Shown here: positions 54,507 to 64,000 of the stretch, in pieces | Layout of the letters: each line of letters begins with the position of its first letter | How positions within the stretch are numbered: position 1 is the first letter of the stretch | DNA from: Leisingera aquaemixtae | GTDB lineage: Bacteria; Pseudomonadota; Alphaproteobacteria; Rhodobacterales; Rhodobacteraceae | Assembly: GCF_001458395.1 (NCBI RefSeq) | Contig: NZ_CYSR01000002.1 | Span: 1 to 64,000 of the forward strand | Length of the DNA: 64,000 nt | Direction of reading: 5' to 3' | Notes under the pieces: model-generated | Told to the model about the DNA's origin: nothing | What the model saw: the letters and a program-made list of their open reading frames with translations, nothing else | Databases searched by the model: none | Position numbers and translations under genes: made by a program

Positions 54507-57083
54507 GTGCAGAAAGATTTCGTACAGACCCCGCCGGCCTGCCTCATCACCGCCACCGCGCCGATTGCCACCGCCACCCATGGCGGGCGGGCAAAATGCC
54601 TGCAGCGGCTGGTGCGGCTGGACCTGCCGGTGCCGCGCACGGTGGCGCTGTCCTTTGACGCGGTGCATGCCATCGCCGAAGGGCAGATGCCTGATCTGTC
54701 GGTGGTGCTGGGAGAGTTCGACCCGGAAGCGCTGCTGTGCGTGCGCCCCTCGTCCGAGGACCCGGACTGGGGCGGTCCCGGCGCGATCCTGAACATCGGC
54801 ATGAATGATGCGCGCTATGTCGACCTGTGCGACACCCTGGGCCGGGAAGCGGCGGCGGCGCTGTATCTGCGGTTCGTGCAATCCTACGCAGTGCATGTGG
54901 CGCGGCTGGACCCGGATGTGTTCGACGATGTCGAGGACGGCGGCCCGGATGCGCTGAGCGAGATCCTGCATGCCTATGAGGCGGAAACTGACGAACCGTT
55001 CCCGCAGGACCCGGGCGAGCAGCTGGCGGAGGTGCTGCGCTCGATGGCGCGGGCGTGGGAGGGCACCTCGGCGCGGCTGTTGCGCCAGGCCAAGGGCGCA
55101 CCGGCCGATGCCGGCCTCGGGCTGGTGGTGCAGGAGATGATCCCCGGTGTAGGGCAGGGCGAATGCGGCTCCGGCGTGCTGCAGCTGGTGAATTCCACCA
55201 CCGGCCAGCCGCAACTGACCGGGCGCTACCTGAGCCAGAGCCAGGGACGCGACGCGCTGGGGGCCGGGGCCGGGGCGCTGTATCTGGCCAAAGACGCCCG
55301 CGGGCTGTCGCTTGAGGAACTGGCGCCGGAAGCCTTCGCGGATCTCAAGGCCCACGCCGCGCTGATGCGCCGCAAGCTGCGCGAGGAGATGCAGCTGGAG
55401 TTTGTCGTCGACAACGGCCGGGTGCATATCCTGGACGGGGTTCGCGTGGTCCGCTCGGCGCGGGCGGCGGTGCGGATTGCGGTGGCGCTGGCGGAGGATG
55501 GCATCATCCCGCAGCAAGAGGCGCTGATGCGGGTCGATGCGCATATCCTGAACGAGCTGCTGCACCGCCAGGTGGCGCCTTATGCCAAGCGCGACGTGAT
55601 CGGGCGCGGCATTGCCGCCAGCCCGGGCGCGGCCACCGGCAAGCTGGTGTTCACTGCCGCCGGGGCGCAGGCCAGCGCGGCCCGCGGCGAGCCTTGCATC
55701 CTGGTGCGGCGGGAAACCTCGCCGGAGGATGTGCGCGGCATGCACGCCGCTGCCGGGGTGCTGACGGAGAAGGGCGGCATGACCAGCCACGCCGCGGTGA
55801 TCGGCCGCGGTCTGGGGCTGCCCTGTATTGTCGGTGCATCCAACATCAAGTTCCATACCAAGCTCAAGATGCTGCAGGCCGCGGATGGGCGGATGTTCAA
55901 GGCTGGCGAGATTATCACCATCGACGGCAGCAGCGGCCAGGTTCTGGCGGGCCAGCCGGAGATGCTGGAGGCGGCAGAGGACGGCGCGCTGCTGACCCTG
56001 CTGACCTGGGCGGACGGTGCCCGCGACATCGGCATCCGGGCCAATGCGGATACGCCGGAAGATGCGGAAACGGCACGGAAATTCAACGCCCAAGGCATTG
56101 GGCTCTGCCGCACCGAGCACATGTTCTTTGATCCCGGCCGCCTGACGGTGATGCGGGAGATGATCTTTGCCGAAACATCCTCTGGCCGGGCTGCGGTGCT
56201 GGAGCGCTTGCTGCCGATGCAGCGCAATGACTTCCGCGAGCTGTTCCGGATCATGGAGGGGATGCCGGTCTGCATCCGCCTGTTCGACCCGCCGCTGCAT
56301 GAATTCCTGCCCGCCACGAAATCCGGCCAGCGCGAGCTGTCGGAGGCCTTGGGCATCCCGGTCAGCGATGTGACGCGCCGGGTGGAGGAGATGGGCGAGT
56401 ACAACCCGATGCTGGGCCTGCGCGGCGTGCGGCTGGGCGTCACGGTGCCGGAAATCTACGACATGCAGGCGCGGGCGATCTTTGAGGCCACTTTGGAGGC
56501 CTCCAAATGGGGCGAGCCGGTGGTGCCGGAGATCATGATCCCGCTGGTCTCGGCCAAGCGCGAGGTGGAGCTGGTCAAGACCCGTATTGATGCGGTGGCC
56601 GCCGCGGTGAAGGCAGAGCGGGGCGAGGATTTCACCTACCGGCTGGGGGTGATGGTGGAAACGCCGCGGGCGGCGCTGCGCGCGGGCGAGATTTCACCGC
56701 ATACGGCGTTCCTCAGCTTTGGCACCAACGACCTGACCCAGATGACCTATGGCCTGTCGCGCGACGATGCGGGCCGGTTCATGTCGGATTACGTGAACCA
56801 GGGCGTTTTCCCCGAAGATCCCTTCCATGTGCTGGACACTGACGGCGTGGGAGAGTTGCTGAAACTGGGGGTGCAGCGCGGCCGGGCGGAGAATCCGGAT
56901 ATCACCCTGTCGATCTGCGGCGAGCACGGCGGCAACCCCGAATCGATTGCGTTTTGCCGGGATGCGGGCTTTGATTACGTTTCGTGCTCGCCGTTTCGCG
57001 TGCCGGTTGCGCGTTTGGCCGCAGCCCAATTGGCGATTTCCAGCCAAACCGGCCAGGTCGCACCAACCTACACAAAATATTAA
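54507..57083 (+). CDS. ppdK: Pyruvate, phosphate dikinase-like enzyme
   Basis: An 858-residue PEP-utilising enzyme. The central phosphohistidine domain has catalytic H428 in KGGMTSHAAVIGRGLGLPCIVG (in parts). The C-terminal PEP/pyruvate barrel shows LCRTEHMFFDP, FLSFGTNDLTQMTYG and catalytic C804 in SICGEHGGNPES. The N-terminal ATP-grasp region is present but divergent (VRPSSEDPDWGGPGAILNIGMND in place of the usual Ser-rich loop). Start GTG at 54507 has AAAGGAG 10 bases upstream. It may interconvert PEP and pyruvate, but ATP use should be tested. Confidence 0.87.
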   Translation: MQKDFVQTPPACLITATAPIATATHGGRAKCLQRLVRLDLPVPRTVALSFDAVHAIAEGQMPDLSVVLGEFDPEALLCVRPSSEDPDWGGPGAILNIGMNDARYVDLCDTLGREAAAALYLRFVQSYAVHVARLDPDVFDDVEDGGPDALSEILHAYEAETDEPFPQDPGEQLAEVLRSMARAWEGTSARLLRQAKGAPADAGLGLVVQEMIPGVGQGECGSGVLQLVNSTTGQPQLTGRYLSQSQGRDALGAGAGALYLAKDARGLSLEELAPEAFADLKAHAALMRRKLREEMQLEFVVDNGRVHILDGVRVVRSARAAVRIAVALAEDGIIPQQEALMRVDAHILNELLHRQVAPYAKRDVIGRGIAASPGAATGKLVFTAAGAQASAARGEPCILVRRETSPEDVRGMHAAAGVLTEKGGMTSHAAVIGRGLGLPCIVGASNIKFHTKLKMLQAADGRMFKAGEIITIDGSSGQVLAGQPEMLEAAEDGALLTLLTWADGARDIGIRANADTPEDAETARKFNAQGIGLCRTEHMFFDPGRLTVMREMIFAETSSGRAAVLERLLPMQRNDFRELFRIMEGMPVCIRLFDPPLHEFLPATKSGQRELSEALGIPVSDVTRRVEEMGEYNPMLGLRGVRLGVTVPEIYDMQARAIFEATLEASKWGEPVVPEIMIPLVSAKREVELVKTRIDAVAAAVKAERGEDFTYRLGVMVETPRAALRAGEISPHTAFLSFGTNDLTQMTYGLSRDDAGRFMSDYVNQGVFPEDPFHVLDTDGVGELLKLGVQRGRAENPDITLSICGEHGGNPESIAFCRDAGFDYVSCSPFRVPVARLAAAQLAISSQTGQVAPTYTKY

Positions 57084-57253
57084 GAAAAATTGGGGCATCC
57101 AGCGGCCGCCGGCGTCAGACCGGCGGCTCGTGTGTTTCCTGTACCGTGCGGCAGCCCCCCGAAAGCTGGACGTTTGGGGCCAATTCCATTAAGGGATGCG
57201 ATCGCATGTGCTGGGGACACCGGGCACAAGCTGCTAGGACGGGGGAACCCTGA

Positions 57254-57907
57254 ATGAAATTGTTGACTATGATTGCCGTGATGGCTGCCACCATCACGAT
57301 GGGTAAAAGTGTTGCCGCCGAAACCGGCCTGGATGCGCTGATCGAGCGTGAACAGGCCAGTCTCAACGCAGTGCCTGCCCGAAAGTTCAGCGGATTGTTT
57401 GGATACCGCTCAAATCCGCTCAATAGCCGTAAGCCTCAGGCGAAAGTCGAATACAGCAAAGCGTGGCTGGATTCGCGGCCAAAAGCGACAGGCGGAGAGC
57501 AATTTGCCTGCCTGGCGGAGGCGCTGTATTTCGAGGCCCGGGGCGAGACCGTGAAAGGCCAGTTTGCCGTGGCCGAGGTGATCCTGAACCGGGTCAAAAG
57601 CGCCCAGTTCCCGAATACGCTGTGCGGGGTGATCAAACAGGGCACCGGGCGCAAGTACCAGTGCCAGTTCACCTACACCTGCGACGGCTACAAGGAAGTG
57701 ATCAACGAAAAGAAGGCCTATCAGCGGGTGTCCAAGGTGGCGCGGGCGGCGCTGGACGGGCTGAAGACCGAGCTGACGGATGGCGCGACCTACTATCACA
57801 CCACCGCGGTGCGGCCGCGCTGGAGCCGGGTCTTCACAAACACCGCGCGCATCGGCGTGCATGTGTTCTACCGCGACGATCGCTACCGGACCGCGCTGAG
57901 CAACTGA
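57254..57907 (+). CDS. SleB-type cell-wall hydrolase
   Basis: A 217-residue protein with a signal peptide (LLTMIAVMAATITMGKSVAAE). The Hydrolase_2/SleB domain covers about residues 85-215: CLAEALYFEARGETVKGQFAVAEVILNRV, FPNTLCGVIKQG, then CQFTYTCDG and YYHTTAVRPRWSR (each read in part). The glutamate in YFEARGE is the presumed catalytic residue. It acts on peptidoglycan in the periplasm. The ATG lies at the end of a 170-bp gap that holds one GC-rich hairpin (57105-57127). Confidence 0.88.
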   Translation: MKLLTMIAVMAATITMGKSVAAETGLDALIEREQASLNAVPARKFSGLFGYRSNPLNSRKPQAKVEYSKAWLDSRPKATGGEQFACLAEALYFEARGETVKGQFAVAEVILNRVKSAQFPNTLCGVIKQGTGRKYQCQFTYTCDGYKEVINEKKAYQRVSKVARAALDGLKTELTDGATYYHTTAVRPRWSRVFTNTARIGVHVFYRDDRYRTALSN

Positions 57908-58035
57908 ACACCTGAAGGCGGCATATCCGTGCCGCTTTCGGCTACTGGCGTGGCGTTTGCGGGACTGTTATGAAGGCGCCAAAAGACTATTGTTGGGACC
58001 CACACCCGACACAGCCAGCCAAAGGCCCGTTTCCC

Positions 58036-58956
58036 ATGCCCTCTGAAATCCGCCTCGCCTTTGCGCACCCCTCTGAGCGTTCCGTGGCGACCGCCGCACC
58101 GGGTCCGCTGGACCGCATTTCCCTGCGGGACCACACCGTCGAGGTGGAGATCGGCGCCTTTCAGGCGGAGCGCGGCACCACCCAGCGGATCTGTTTCAAC
58201 GTGGTGGTCGAAGTGGCGCCCTTGCCCAAGGATCTGGATGACGATGTTGACCGCATCCTGTCCTATGACAAGGTGACGGAGGCGATTGCGCATGAGCTGG
58301 CTGCTGAGCGGCTGAACCTGCTGGAAACCCTGGCCGAACGCGTGGCCGAGCGGATCCTGCTGGAGCATCAGGCGGTGCGCGCCTTTGTGCGGATCGAGAA
58401 ACTGGACCGCGGACCCGGCGCGCTGGGTGTCGAGGTGGTGCGCTCGAAGGATCAGATCAGCCATCTGGTGAATGAGGAAGAGCGCCCGCATCCGCGCCTG
58501 ATGTATCTGTCCAATGACGCCATCGACAGCGAGAACCTGACCGGCTGGATCGACCAGATGCAATGCCGCAAGCGGCCGCTGATCCTGTGCGTCGGCACCC
58601 ATCCGCTGCCGGTGCCCGCAACCGGGCACAAATGGACGCAGCGGCGGATCGACCTGTTGGCGATTGAACAAAACGCCTGGCGGCTGGCGGCGAGGGACGA
58701 CCGCTGCGTTGTGGTGTCGACCCGGACCGAGCTGGACTGGGCGATGAAGAACGGCCAGATCTGCGTCTGGGCGCCCTCCAAGATCGTGCTGGACGCGGTG
58801 GAAGGGCCCTCGGCGCCGCCGTCGAACTCGGTGGCGCTGGCGGCCTGGTTTGCCGCCACCTTTGAGGCGGGTGAAATGATTGTGCTTGGCGGGAATTTGC
58901 CTGATAATCCCGGCGTCCCGTTGCGGGGCGTGAGCGTGGAGCAAGCACAACTGTGA
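58036..58956 (+). CDS. folB: Dihydroneopterin aldolase fused to an amino-acid-kinase-like half domain
   Basis: A 306-residue protein. Residues about 28-145 are FolB: ISLRDHTVEVEIGAFQAER, SYDKVTEAIAHEL, LLETLAERVAERILLE (catalytic Glu) and RIEKLDRGPGALGVEVVR. FolB normally ends there. The further 160 residues include RPLILCVGTHPLPVPATGH and WAPSKIVLDAVEGPSAPPSN, then SVALAAWFAATFEAGEMIVLGG, which resembles the end of amino-acid-kinase (MfnE-like) domains. Start at 58036 follows AGGCCC; an ATG at 57970 would add 22 residues. Its stop overlaps the folP start. Confidence 0.85.
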   Translation: MPSEIRLAFAHPSERSVATAAPGPLDRISLRDHTVEVEIGAFQAERGTTQRICFNVVVEVAPLPKDLDDDVDRILSYDKVTEAIAHELAAERLNLLETLAERVAERILLEHQAVRAFVRIEKLDRGPGALGVEVVRSKDQISHLVNEEERPHPRLMYLSNDAIDSENLTGWIDQMQCRKRPLILCVGTHPLPVPATGHKWTQRRIDLLAIEQNAWRLAARDDRCVVVSTRTELDWAMKNGQICVWAPSKIVLDAVEGPSAPPSNSVALAAWFAATFEAGEMIVLGGNLPDNPGVPLRGVSVEQAQL

Positions 58957-59948
58957 CATATTACCGGCCGTTGGTTCGACATGGCGAGGCGCGCCCCGAG
59001 GGCGCGGTTCCGCTGGCGGGCAGTGCCCTGTGGTTCACCGAGGTTGAGATCCTGAGCCGCGAGGCGCCGCCGCGGATTGCCCCGGCCGGGCTGGTGCCCG
59101 AGAAGGAGCGCCGCCGCCTGAGCGCGCGGCGCGCCTCGATCGCCGGGCTGGACATGACCCAGCCGCAGATCATGGGTATTTTGAATGTGACCCCTGACAG
59201 CTTCTCCGACGGCGGCAAACATGCAGGCGTCGAGGCCGCCAAGGCCGCGGCGCTGCAGATGGTGGCCGACGGCGCCACGATTATTGATGTGGGCGGCGAG
59301 TCCACCCGCCCGGGGGCCGCGGACGTGGCTGAGGCCGACGAGATCGCCCGCACCGCGCCGGTGATTGCGGCAATCCGGGCCGAAAGCCAGGTGCCGGTGT
59401 CCATCGACACCCGCAAAGCCACGGTCGGGCTGGAAGCGCTGGAGGCGGGCGCCGACCTGCTGAACGACGTGTCTGGTTTCACCTTCGACCCCGCGCTGGC
59501 GCCGCTGGCGGCGCAGGCCAGCGTGCCGGTCTGCATCATGCATGCACAGGGCGATCCCGCCACCATGCAGCAGGACCCCCAGTATGCCAACGTGCTGCTG
59601 GACGTCTATGACTTCCTGGAGCAGCAGATCGACCGGCTGGAAGCCATCGGGGTGATACGCGAGCAGATAGTGATCGACCCCGGCATCGGCTTTGGCAAGA
59701 CGCAGGAGCACAATCTGACGCTTCTGCGCAATCTCAGCCTGTTTCACGGGCTTGGCTGCCCGATCCTGCTGGGCGTGTCGCGCAAGGGTTTTATCGGCAG
59801 GATCGGCGAAGAGCCGCGCGCGGAGGCCCGCGCGCCGGGGTCCATTGCCGCCGGGCTTGCGGCGCTGGCGCAAGGCGTGCAATTTCTGCGGGTGCATGAC
59901 GTGGCCGAGACGGTTCAGGCGCTGCGCCTCTGGCAGGCCGTCCGCTAG
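58953..59948 (+). CDS. folP: Dihydropteroate synthase
   Basis: A 331-residue TIM-barrel enzyme joining p-aminobenzoate to dihydropterin pyrophosphate, the target of sulfonamides. Motifs are [48 protein letters not shown] and [11 protein letters not shown]. Before them is a 70-residue N-terminal extension of unknown role, often seen in this family of bacteria. The start is GTG at 58953, overlapping the folB stop (GTGA). Confidence 0.96.
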   Translation: MTYYRPLVRHGEARPEGAVPLAGSALWFTEVEILSREAPPRIAPAGLVPEKERRRLSARRASIAGLDMTQPQIMGILNVTPDSFSDGGKHAGVEAAKAAALQMVADGATIIDVGGESTRPGAADVAEADEIARTAPVIAAIRAESQVPVSIDTRKATVGLEALEAGADLLNDVSGFTFDPALAPLAAQASVPVCIMHAQGDPATMQQDPQYANVLLDVYDFLEQQIDRLEAIGVIREQIVIDPGIGFGKTQEHNLTLLRNLSLFHGLGCPILLGVSRKGFIGRIGEEPRAEARAPGSIAAGLAALAQGVQFLRVHDVAETVQALRLWQAVR

Positions 59949-59973
59949 GGCTTTTTTGGGCAGGAAAATAATA

Positions 59974-61320
59974 ATGCGAAAGCTTTTTGGCACCGATGGC
60001 GTGCGCGGCACGGCCAATATCCACCCCATGACCGCCGAGATGGCACTGCGCATCGGCGCTGCTGTCGGGCGCTACTTCCGGCGCGATGGCACCGGGGCGC
60101 ACCGGGTGGTGATCGGCAAGGACACCCGGCTGTCCGGCTATATGTTTGAAAACGCGCTGACGGCGGGGCTGACCTCGACCGGCATGAACGTGCTGCTGCT
60201 GGGGCCGGTGCCGACGCCTGCGGTGGGGCTGATGACGCGCTCGATGCGGGCCGATCTCGGAGTGATGATCTCCGCCAGCCACAACCCGTCCGAGGACAAC
60301 GGCATCAAGTTTTTCGGCCCGGATGGTTTCAAGCTGTCCGACAGTGCCGAGCTGGACATCGAGGCGCTGATCGACACCGGCGTTGAACTGGCGCAGGCCG
60401 CCAATATCGGCCGCGCCAAGCGGATCGATGACGCCCGCTTCCGCTATGGCGAGCGTGTCAAAAGCTCGCTGCCGCGCAACCTGAGCCTCAGCGGGCTGAA
60501 GGTGGTGATCGACTGCGCCAATGGCGCAGCGCACCGGACGGCGCCCGAGGTCCTGTGGGAGCTGGGCGCCGAAGTGATCCCGGTTGGCGTGTCGCCGGAC
60601 GGGCTGAACATCAACCGAGGCTGCGGCTCGACCCAGCCGCAGACCGCGGCGGAGGCGGTTGTGGCGCATGGCGCCCATGCGGGCATCTGTCTGGATGGCG
60701 ATGCGGACCGGGTGATCGTGATTGACGAAACCGGCACAGTGGCCGACGGCGACCAACTGATGGCGCTGCTGGCGACCCGCTGGGCCGAGCAGGACCAGCT
60801 GGCGGGCGGCGCTCTGGTGGCGACGGTAATGTCGAACCTGGGCCTGGAGCGGCATCTGGAGGCCAAGGGCCTGGGGCTGGAGCGTACCGCCGTCGGCGAC
60901 CGTTACGTGGTGGAGCGGATGCGCGAGGGCGGCTTTAACCTGGGCGGCGAGCAGTCCGGCCATATCGTGATGAGCGATTATGCCACCACCGGCGACGGGC
61001 TGATGGCGGGGCTGCATTTCCTGTCGGAGATGGTGCAGACCGGCCAGAAGGCCTCCGCCCTGGCGCATCAGTTCGAAACCGTCCCGCAGCGGCTGCGCAA
61101 CGTGCGCTTTGAGGCAGGCCAGGCGCCGCTGGAGGACGAGCAGGTGCAGGAGGCAATCGCCGCGGCTGAGAAGATGCTGGACGGCCAGGGGCGGCTGCTG
61201 ATCCGCAAGTCCGGAACTGAGCCCTTGGTGCGGGTGATGGCGGAAAGCGAAGACGCGGAGCTGATGACGCTGGCAGTCGACAGCGTTGTGGCCGCGGTCG
61301 AGGCGGCTGTGTCCGAATAA
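59974..61320 (+). CDS. glmM: Phosphoglucosamine mutase
   Basis: A 448-residue enzyme that makes glucosamine-1-phosphate for peptidoglycan and LPS. The N-terminus [15 protein letters not shown] is diagnostic. The phosphoserine loop is [21 protein letters not shown] (Ser in SASHNP). The metal loop is DGDADR, the sugar loop GGEQSGHI, and the phosphate loop [18 protein letters not shown] precedes the ATG at 59974. It follows folP by 25 bp. A weak stem (61328-61343, TTT tail) lies at its end. Confidence 0.97.
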   Translation: MRKLFGTDGVRGTANIHPMTAEMALRIGAAVGRYFRRDGTGAHRVVIGKDTRLSGYMFENALTAGLTSTGMNVLLLGPVPTPAVGLMTRSMRADLGVMISASHNPSEDNGIKFFGPDGFKLSDSAELDIEALIDTGVELAQAANIGRAKRIDDARFRYGERVKSSLPRNLSLSGLKVVIDCANGAAHRTAPEVLWELGAEVIPVGVSPDGLNINRGCGSTQPQTAAEAVVAHGAHAGICLDGDADRVIVIDETGTVADGDQLMALLATRWAEQDQLAGGALVATVMSNLGLERHLEAKGLGLERTAVGDRYVVERMREGGFNLGGEQSGHIVMSDYATTGDGLMAGLHFLSEMVQTGQKASALAHQFETVPQRLRNVRFEAGQAPLEDEQVQEAIAAAEKMLDGQGRLLIRKSGTEPLVRVMAESEDAELMTLAVDSVVAAVEAAVSE

Positions 61321-61334
61321 GGCAGGGGGGGGCG

Positions 61335-62240
61335 TCAGCCCCCTTTGCCGAACAGCCGGCTCAACCTGCCGAACTGGCTGAGGCCGAGGCCGCCCAGGAT
61401 CATTAACATCGCCAGCAGCATTGAGGGCGGCAGCTCTTCGCCCAGGAAAATCGCGCCCAGCACCACCGCCCAGACCGGCACCTGGTAATTAGTGAGGGTC
61501 ATGAAGGTCGGCCCGGCCTCGCGCACCACGATCACCCGCAGCAGATTGGCCGCGGCGGTCGGGATCAGGCCGAGGATGGCGGCAATCAGCAGCGTCTTCG
61601 TGTCCGGCATCACCGGCGGGCCTTCGGCTGCCCAGGCGGCCGGGAAGATGACGAAGCAGCCGATCACCAGCAGGATGGCCGCCAGCCCCACCGGGTCCAC
61701 CGGCGGCAGGCGGCGGGTCAGGATCGAGCTGACCGAATAGCAGGCCGCTGCCGACAGGCAGGCGGCGCGGCCATAGGCCTCCAGCTCAGCTCCGCTGGTC
61801 TCAAACGCCTTGCCGCCGATCAGCAGCGCAACACCGGCAAAGCCGATGGCAAAACCAATCAAGCGGCGCAGGGTCATCTGCTCACCCAGCACGAAGACAT
61901 GCGCCAGCGGCAGCACCATCAGCGGGATCGCCGCCATGCTGACGCCGGTAAAGCCGGAGGAGACATGCTGCTGCCCCCAGGAGATCAGCATGAAGGGCAG
62001 GGCGGTGCTGAGGATGCCGATGATCACCAGCGAGGGCCAACTGGTCTCGCCCCGGAACAGCTTGAACCCGCGCCAGCCCCAGATCGCACAGAGCAAGAGC
62101 GCAGCGAAGCCGATCCGCCCGGCGGCGAGCCAGAACGGGGTGATGCCGTCCAGCGCCAGCTTGATCAGCAGAAAGGTTCCGCCCCAGACAAAGCCGAGGG
62201 TGGCGATCATCAGCCAATAGCGTGGTGCGATATCGGGCAT
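61335..62240 (-). CDS. EamA/DMT-superfamily transporter 1
   Basis: A 301-residue ten-helix permease built from two EamA repeats. WGGTFLLIKLALDGITPFWLAAGR begins the first; YSVSSILTRRLPPVDPVGLAA and TLTNYQVPVWAVVLGAIFLGEELPP (in parts) are in the second. The start ATG at 62240 follows GAGGGA. It is a paralogue of the next gene upstream (same order of motifs, including a shared LTLRRLIGFAIGFAGV-like stretch). Such carriers export metabolites such as amino acids or nucleosides; the substrate is unknown. Confidence 0.9.
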   Translation of the reverse strand: MPDIAPRYWLMIATLGFVWGGTFLLIKLALDGITPFWLAAGRIGFAALLLCAIWGWRGFKLFRGETSWPSLVIIGILSTALPFMLISWGQQHVSSGFTGVSMAAIPLMVLPLAHVFVLGEQMTLRRLIGFAIGFAGVALLIGGKAFETSGAELEAYGRAACLSAAACYSVSSILTRRLPPVDPVGLAAILLVIGCFVIFPAAWAAEGPPVMPDTKTLLIAAILGLIPTAAANLLRVIVVREAGPTFMTLTNYQVPVWAVVLGAIFLGEELPPSMLLAMLMILGGLGLSQFGRLSRLFGKGG

Positions 62241-62333
62241 GGGTCCCTCGTGCCAATTCACCGCGCGACAAGACCCCGCCGGGCGGGCGGGGTCAATGGA
62301 AATTGCTTTGTTATCTATCGAACAGTTTGCGCT

Positions 62334-63242
62334 TCACGCCACCCGTGGGCGGCGGCTGCGGCTGAGGAGGAGGCCGCCGAGGATCAGCGCCAGCGCGGCA
62401 AACAGCTGCGGCGGCAGGGTTTCCCCAAGCAGTGCCGCGCCAAAGATCACCGACCAGACCGGCACCTGGTAATTCACGGTAGAGAGGAACGCCGGGCCGG
62501 CGCTGCGGGCGACCTGCACCAGCAGCACCTGCGCCAGCGCCGTGGGCAGGAGGCCAAGGTAGATGACAGCAGCGAGCGGCAGGGCTGCGGGCAGCTCCGG
62601 CACGCCCTCGGCCCAAAGCGCGGCAGGGGTCATCATGCCAGCGCCGCACAGCAGCGCTGCGGCGGAGAGCGACAGCATGTTCACCTGCGGGCAGAGCCGG
62701 GTGATGATCGAGCCGATGGCATAACACAGCGACGCGCCCAGGCAGGCCAGGCGGGCCAGCGATTCAAAATCCGTTCCGGCGGAGCGGAAGGCATCGAGCC
62801 CGATCAGCACCACCACGCCGGCAAAGCCAATGAGGAAGCTGATGGTGCGGCGCAGGGTCATATGCTCGCCCGGCACCAGAAGATGCGCCAGCGGCAGCAC
62901 AAACAGCGGCACCACCGCCATACAGACCCCGGCAAAGCCGCTGGCGACATAAGTTTGCCCCCAGCTGAGCAAAGTGAAGGGCAGGGCGTTTGTGAAGAAC
63001 CCCATCCCAGCCGCGCAGGCCCAGATGATCCGGCCCTCGCGCGCGCGCAGCGACGGAAGGCCGATGCCCATGGCATAGACGACGGCCAGCAGGCAAATCG
63101 CGCCGATCAAGATGCGGAGCGCCGCGATGGTCATCGGCGGAAAGCCCCGCAGCGCCAGTGACACCGCCATGAAGGAAGCACCCCAGATCACGCCGAGGAA
63201 CAGAAGCTTGGCCCAATTGGCGGCGCCGGGGGAATGGTTCAT
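62334..63242 (-). CDS. EamA/DMT-superfamily transporter 2
   Basis: A 302-residue ten-helix permease. WGASFMAVSLALRGFPPMTIAALRI, TLRRTISFLIGFAGVVVLIG and STVNYQVPVWSVIFGAALLGETLPP (in parts) place it beside its neighbour as a tandem duplicate. The start at 63242 follows AGGAGAC. It is transcribed first; the sister gene starts 93 bp downstream, so both may be co-expressed. Divergence between the copies suggests different substrates. Confidence 0.9.
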   Translation of the reverse strand: MNHSPGAANWAKLLFLGVIWGASFMAVSLALRGFPPMTIAALRILIGAICLLAVVYAMGIGLPSLRAREGRIIWACAAGMGFFTNALPFTLLSWGQTYVASGFAGVCMAVVPLFVLPLAHLLVPGEHMTLRRTISFLIGFAGVVVLIGLDAFRSAGTDFESLARLACLGASLCYAIGSIITRLCPQVNMLSLSAAALLCGAGMMTPAALWAEGVPELPAALPLAAVIYLGLLPTALAQVLLVQVARSAGPAFLSTVNYQVPVWSVIFGAALLGETLPPQLFAALALILGGLLLSRSRRPRVA

Positions 63243-63394
63243 CTTTGTCTCCTGTATCGCCCGGCTAAAGGCCGGGCAGCGCCCGACCCTCCCCATGGGA
63301 GGGCGCTGCCCCTTGCGCATCACATGCAGTTATCCGCATTTGGGCGTATGGCTCGACGAAAATACGTAAGTGCAACTGAGTTGCGCCTGTAAAA

Positions 63395-63419
63395 AGGGCG
63401 CCCCGAAACGGAGCGCCCT
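63395..63419 (-). terminator. Terminator of ilvC
   Basis: AGGGCGCTCCG...GGGGCGCCCT stem with TTTC loop is followed on the minus strand by TTTTTA. It lies 37 bp below the ilvC stop. Confidence 0.85.
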
Positions 63420-63455
63420 GCAGAGGTAAGGTCAGCGGGTGTACCCGCGGGCGCC

Positions 63456-64000
<545 letters not shown>

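Overview
The window is about 64 kb of GC-rich, gene-dense chromosome. It looks like an alphaproteobacterium of the family Rhodobacteraceae, most likely the marine Roseobacter group (Leisingera/Phaeobacter/Ruegeria-like). This rests on the gene order (tldD beside ctaC-ctaB-ctaG-ctaE, folB-folP-glmM, a tad locus with VDW-type pilins), on alphaproteobacterial codon use, and on recognisable families throughout. I could not run a database search, so the genus is an inference. No rRNA, tRNA, CRISPR array, phage or insertion sequence was seen.

Layout. 1-4.3 kb: the 3' end of folD, a PaaI-type thioesterase, and the ligase-associated DNA-repair pair (PdeM-like phosphoesterase and Lhr-like helicase). 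4.3-16.8 kb: a complete-looking tight-adherence (Flp/Tad) core on the minus strand. In transcription order it holds two identical pilin genes, a third pilin-like gene, rcpC/cpaB, rcpA/cpaC, an OmpA-like lipoprotein, cpaE, tadA, tadB, tadC, two TPR lipoproteins, the prepilin peptidase and an AAA ATPase. The minor pilins TadE/F/G are not here. 17-22.4 kb: a lytic transglycosylase, two TetR regulators with visible palindromic operators, very small ORFs, a 3-oxoacid CoA-transferase pair and a VOC protein. 22.4-28 kb: topA, dprA and tldD. 28-35.7 kb: the aa3-type cytochrome c oxidase cluster (ctaC, ctaB, a small membrane protein, ctaG, ctaE, surf1), followed by thrC, an M16 peptidase and an acetyltransferase. 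35.9-48 kb: mixed metabolic genes (MBL hydrolase, FAD-linked oxidase, apt, DUF418 membrane protein, mtnP, SulP transporter, acyltransferase, flavin reductase, EcsC, DUF1178, SDR), plus an IalB-like gene broken by a frameshift. 48-57 kb: a SPOR/peptidoglycan-binding protein with a dead protease domain, glyQ-glyS with a small gene between them, a PPDK-like enzyme and a SleB-type hydrolase. 58-64 kb: folB-folP-glmM, two EamA transporters in tandem and the 3' part of ilvC.

Most of the window is core genome. The points that deserve a second look are: (i) a five-base tandem repeat exactly at the frameshift in the IalB-like gene; (ii) three copies of a roughly 130-170 bp structured intergenic repeat; (iii) a 21-base motif with 18 fixed bases found three times in intergenic DNA next to hairpins; (iv) a secreted PG-binding protein whose trypsin triad is entirely replaced; (v) a FolB protein fused to what looks like half of an amino-acid-kinase domain; (vi) TetR operators that control only two micro-ORFs; (vii) a perfect FNR box and a separate 15-base palindrome between tldD and the cytochrome oxidase cluster; and (viii) CtrA-like half-sites in front of dprA. 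I do not see a clearly new multi-gene defence or metabolic system.
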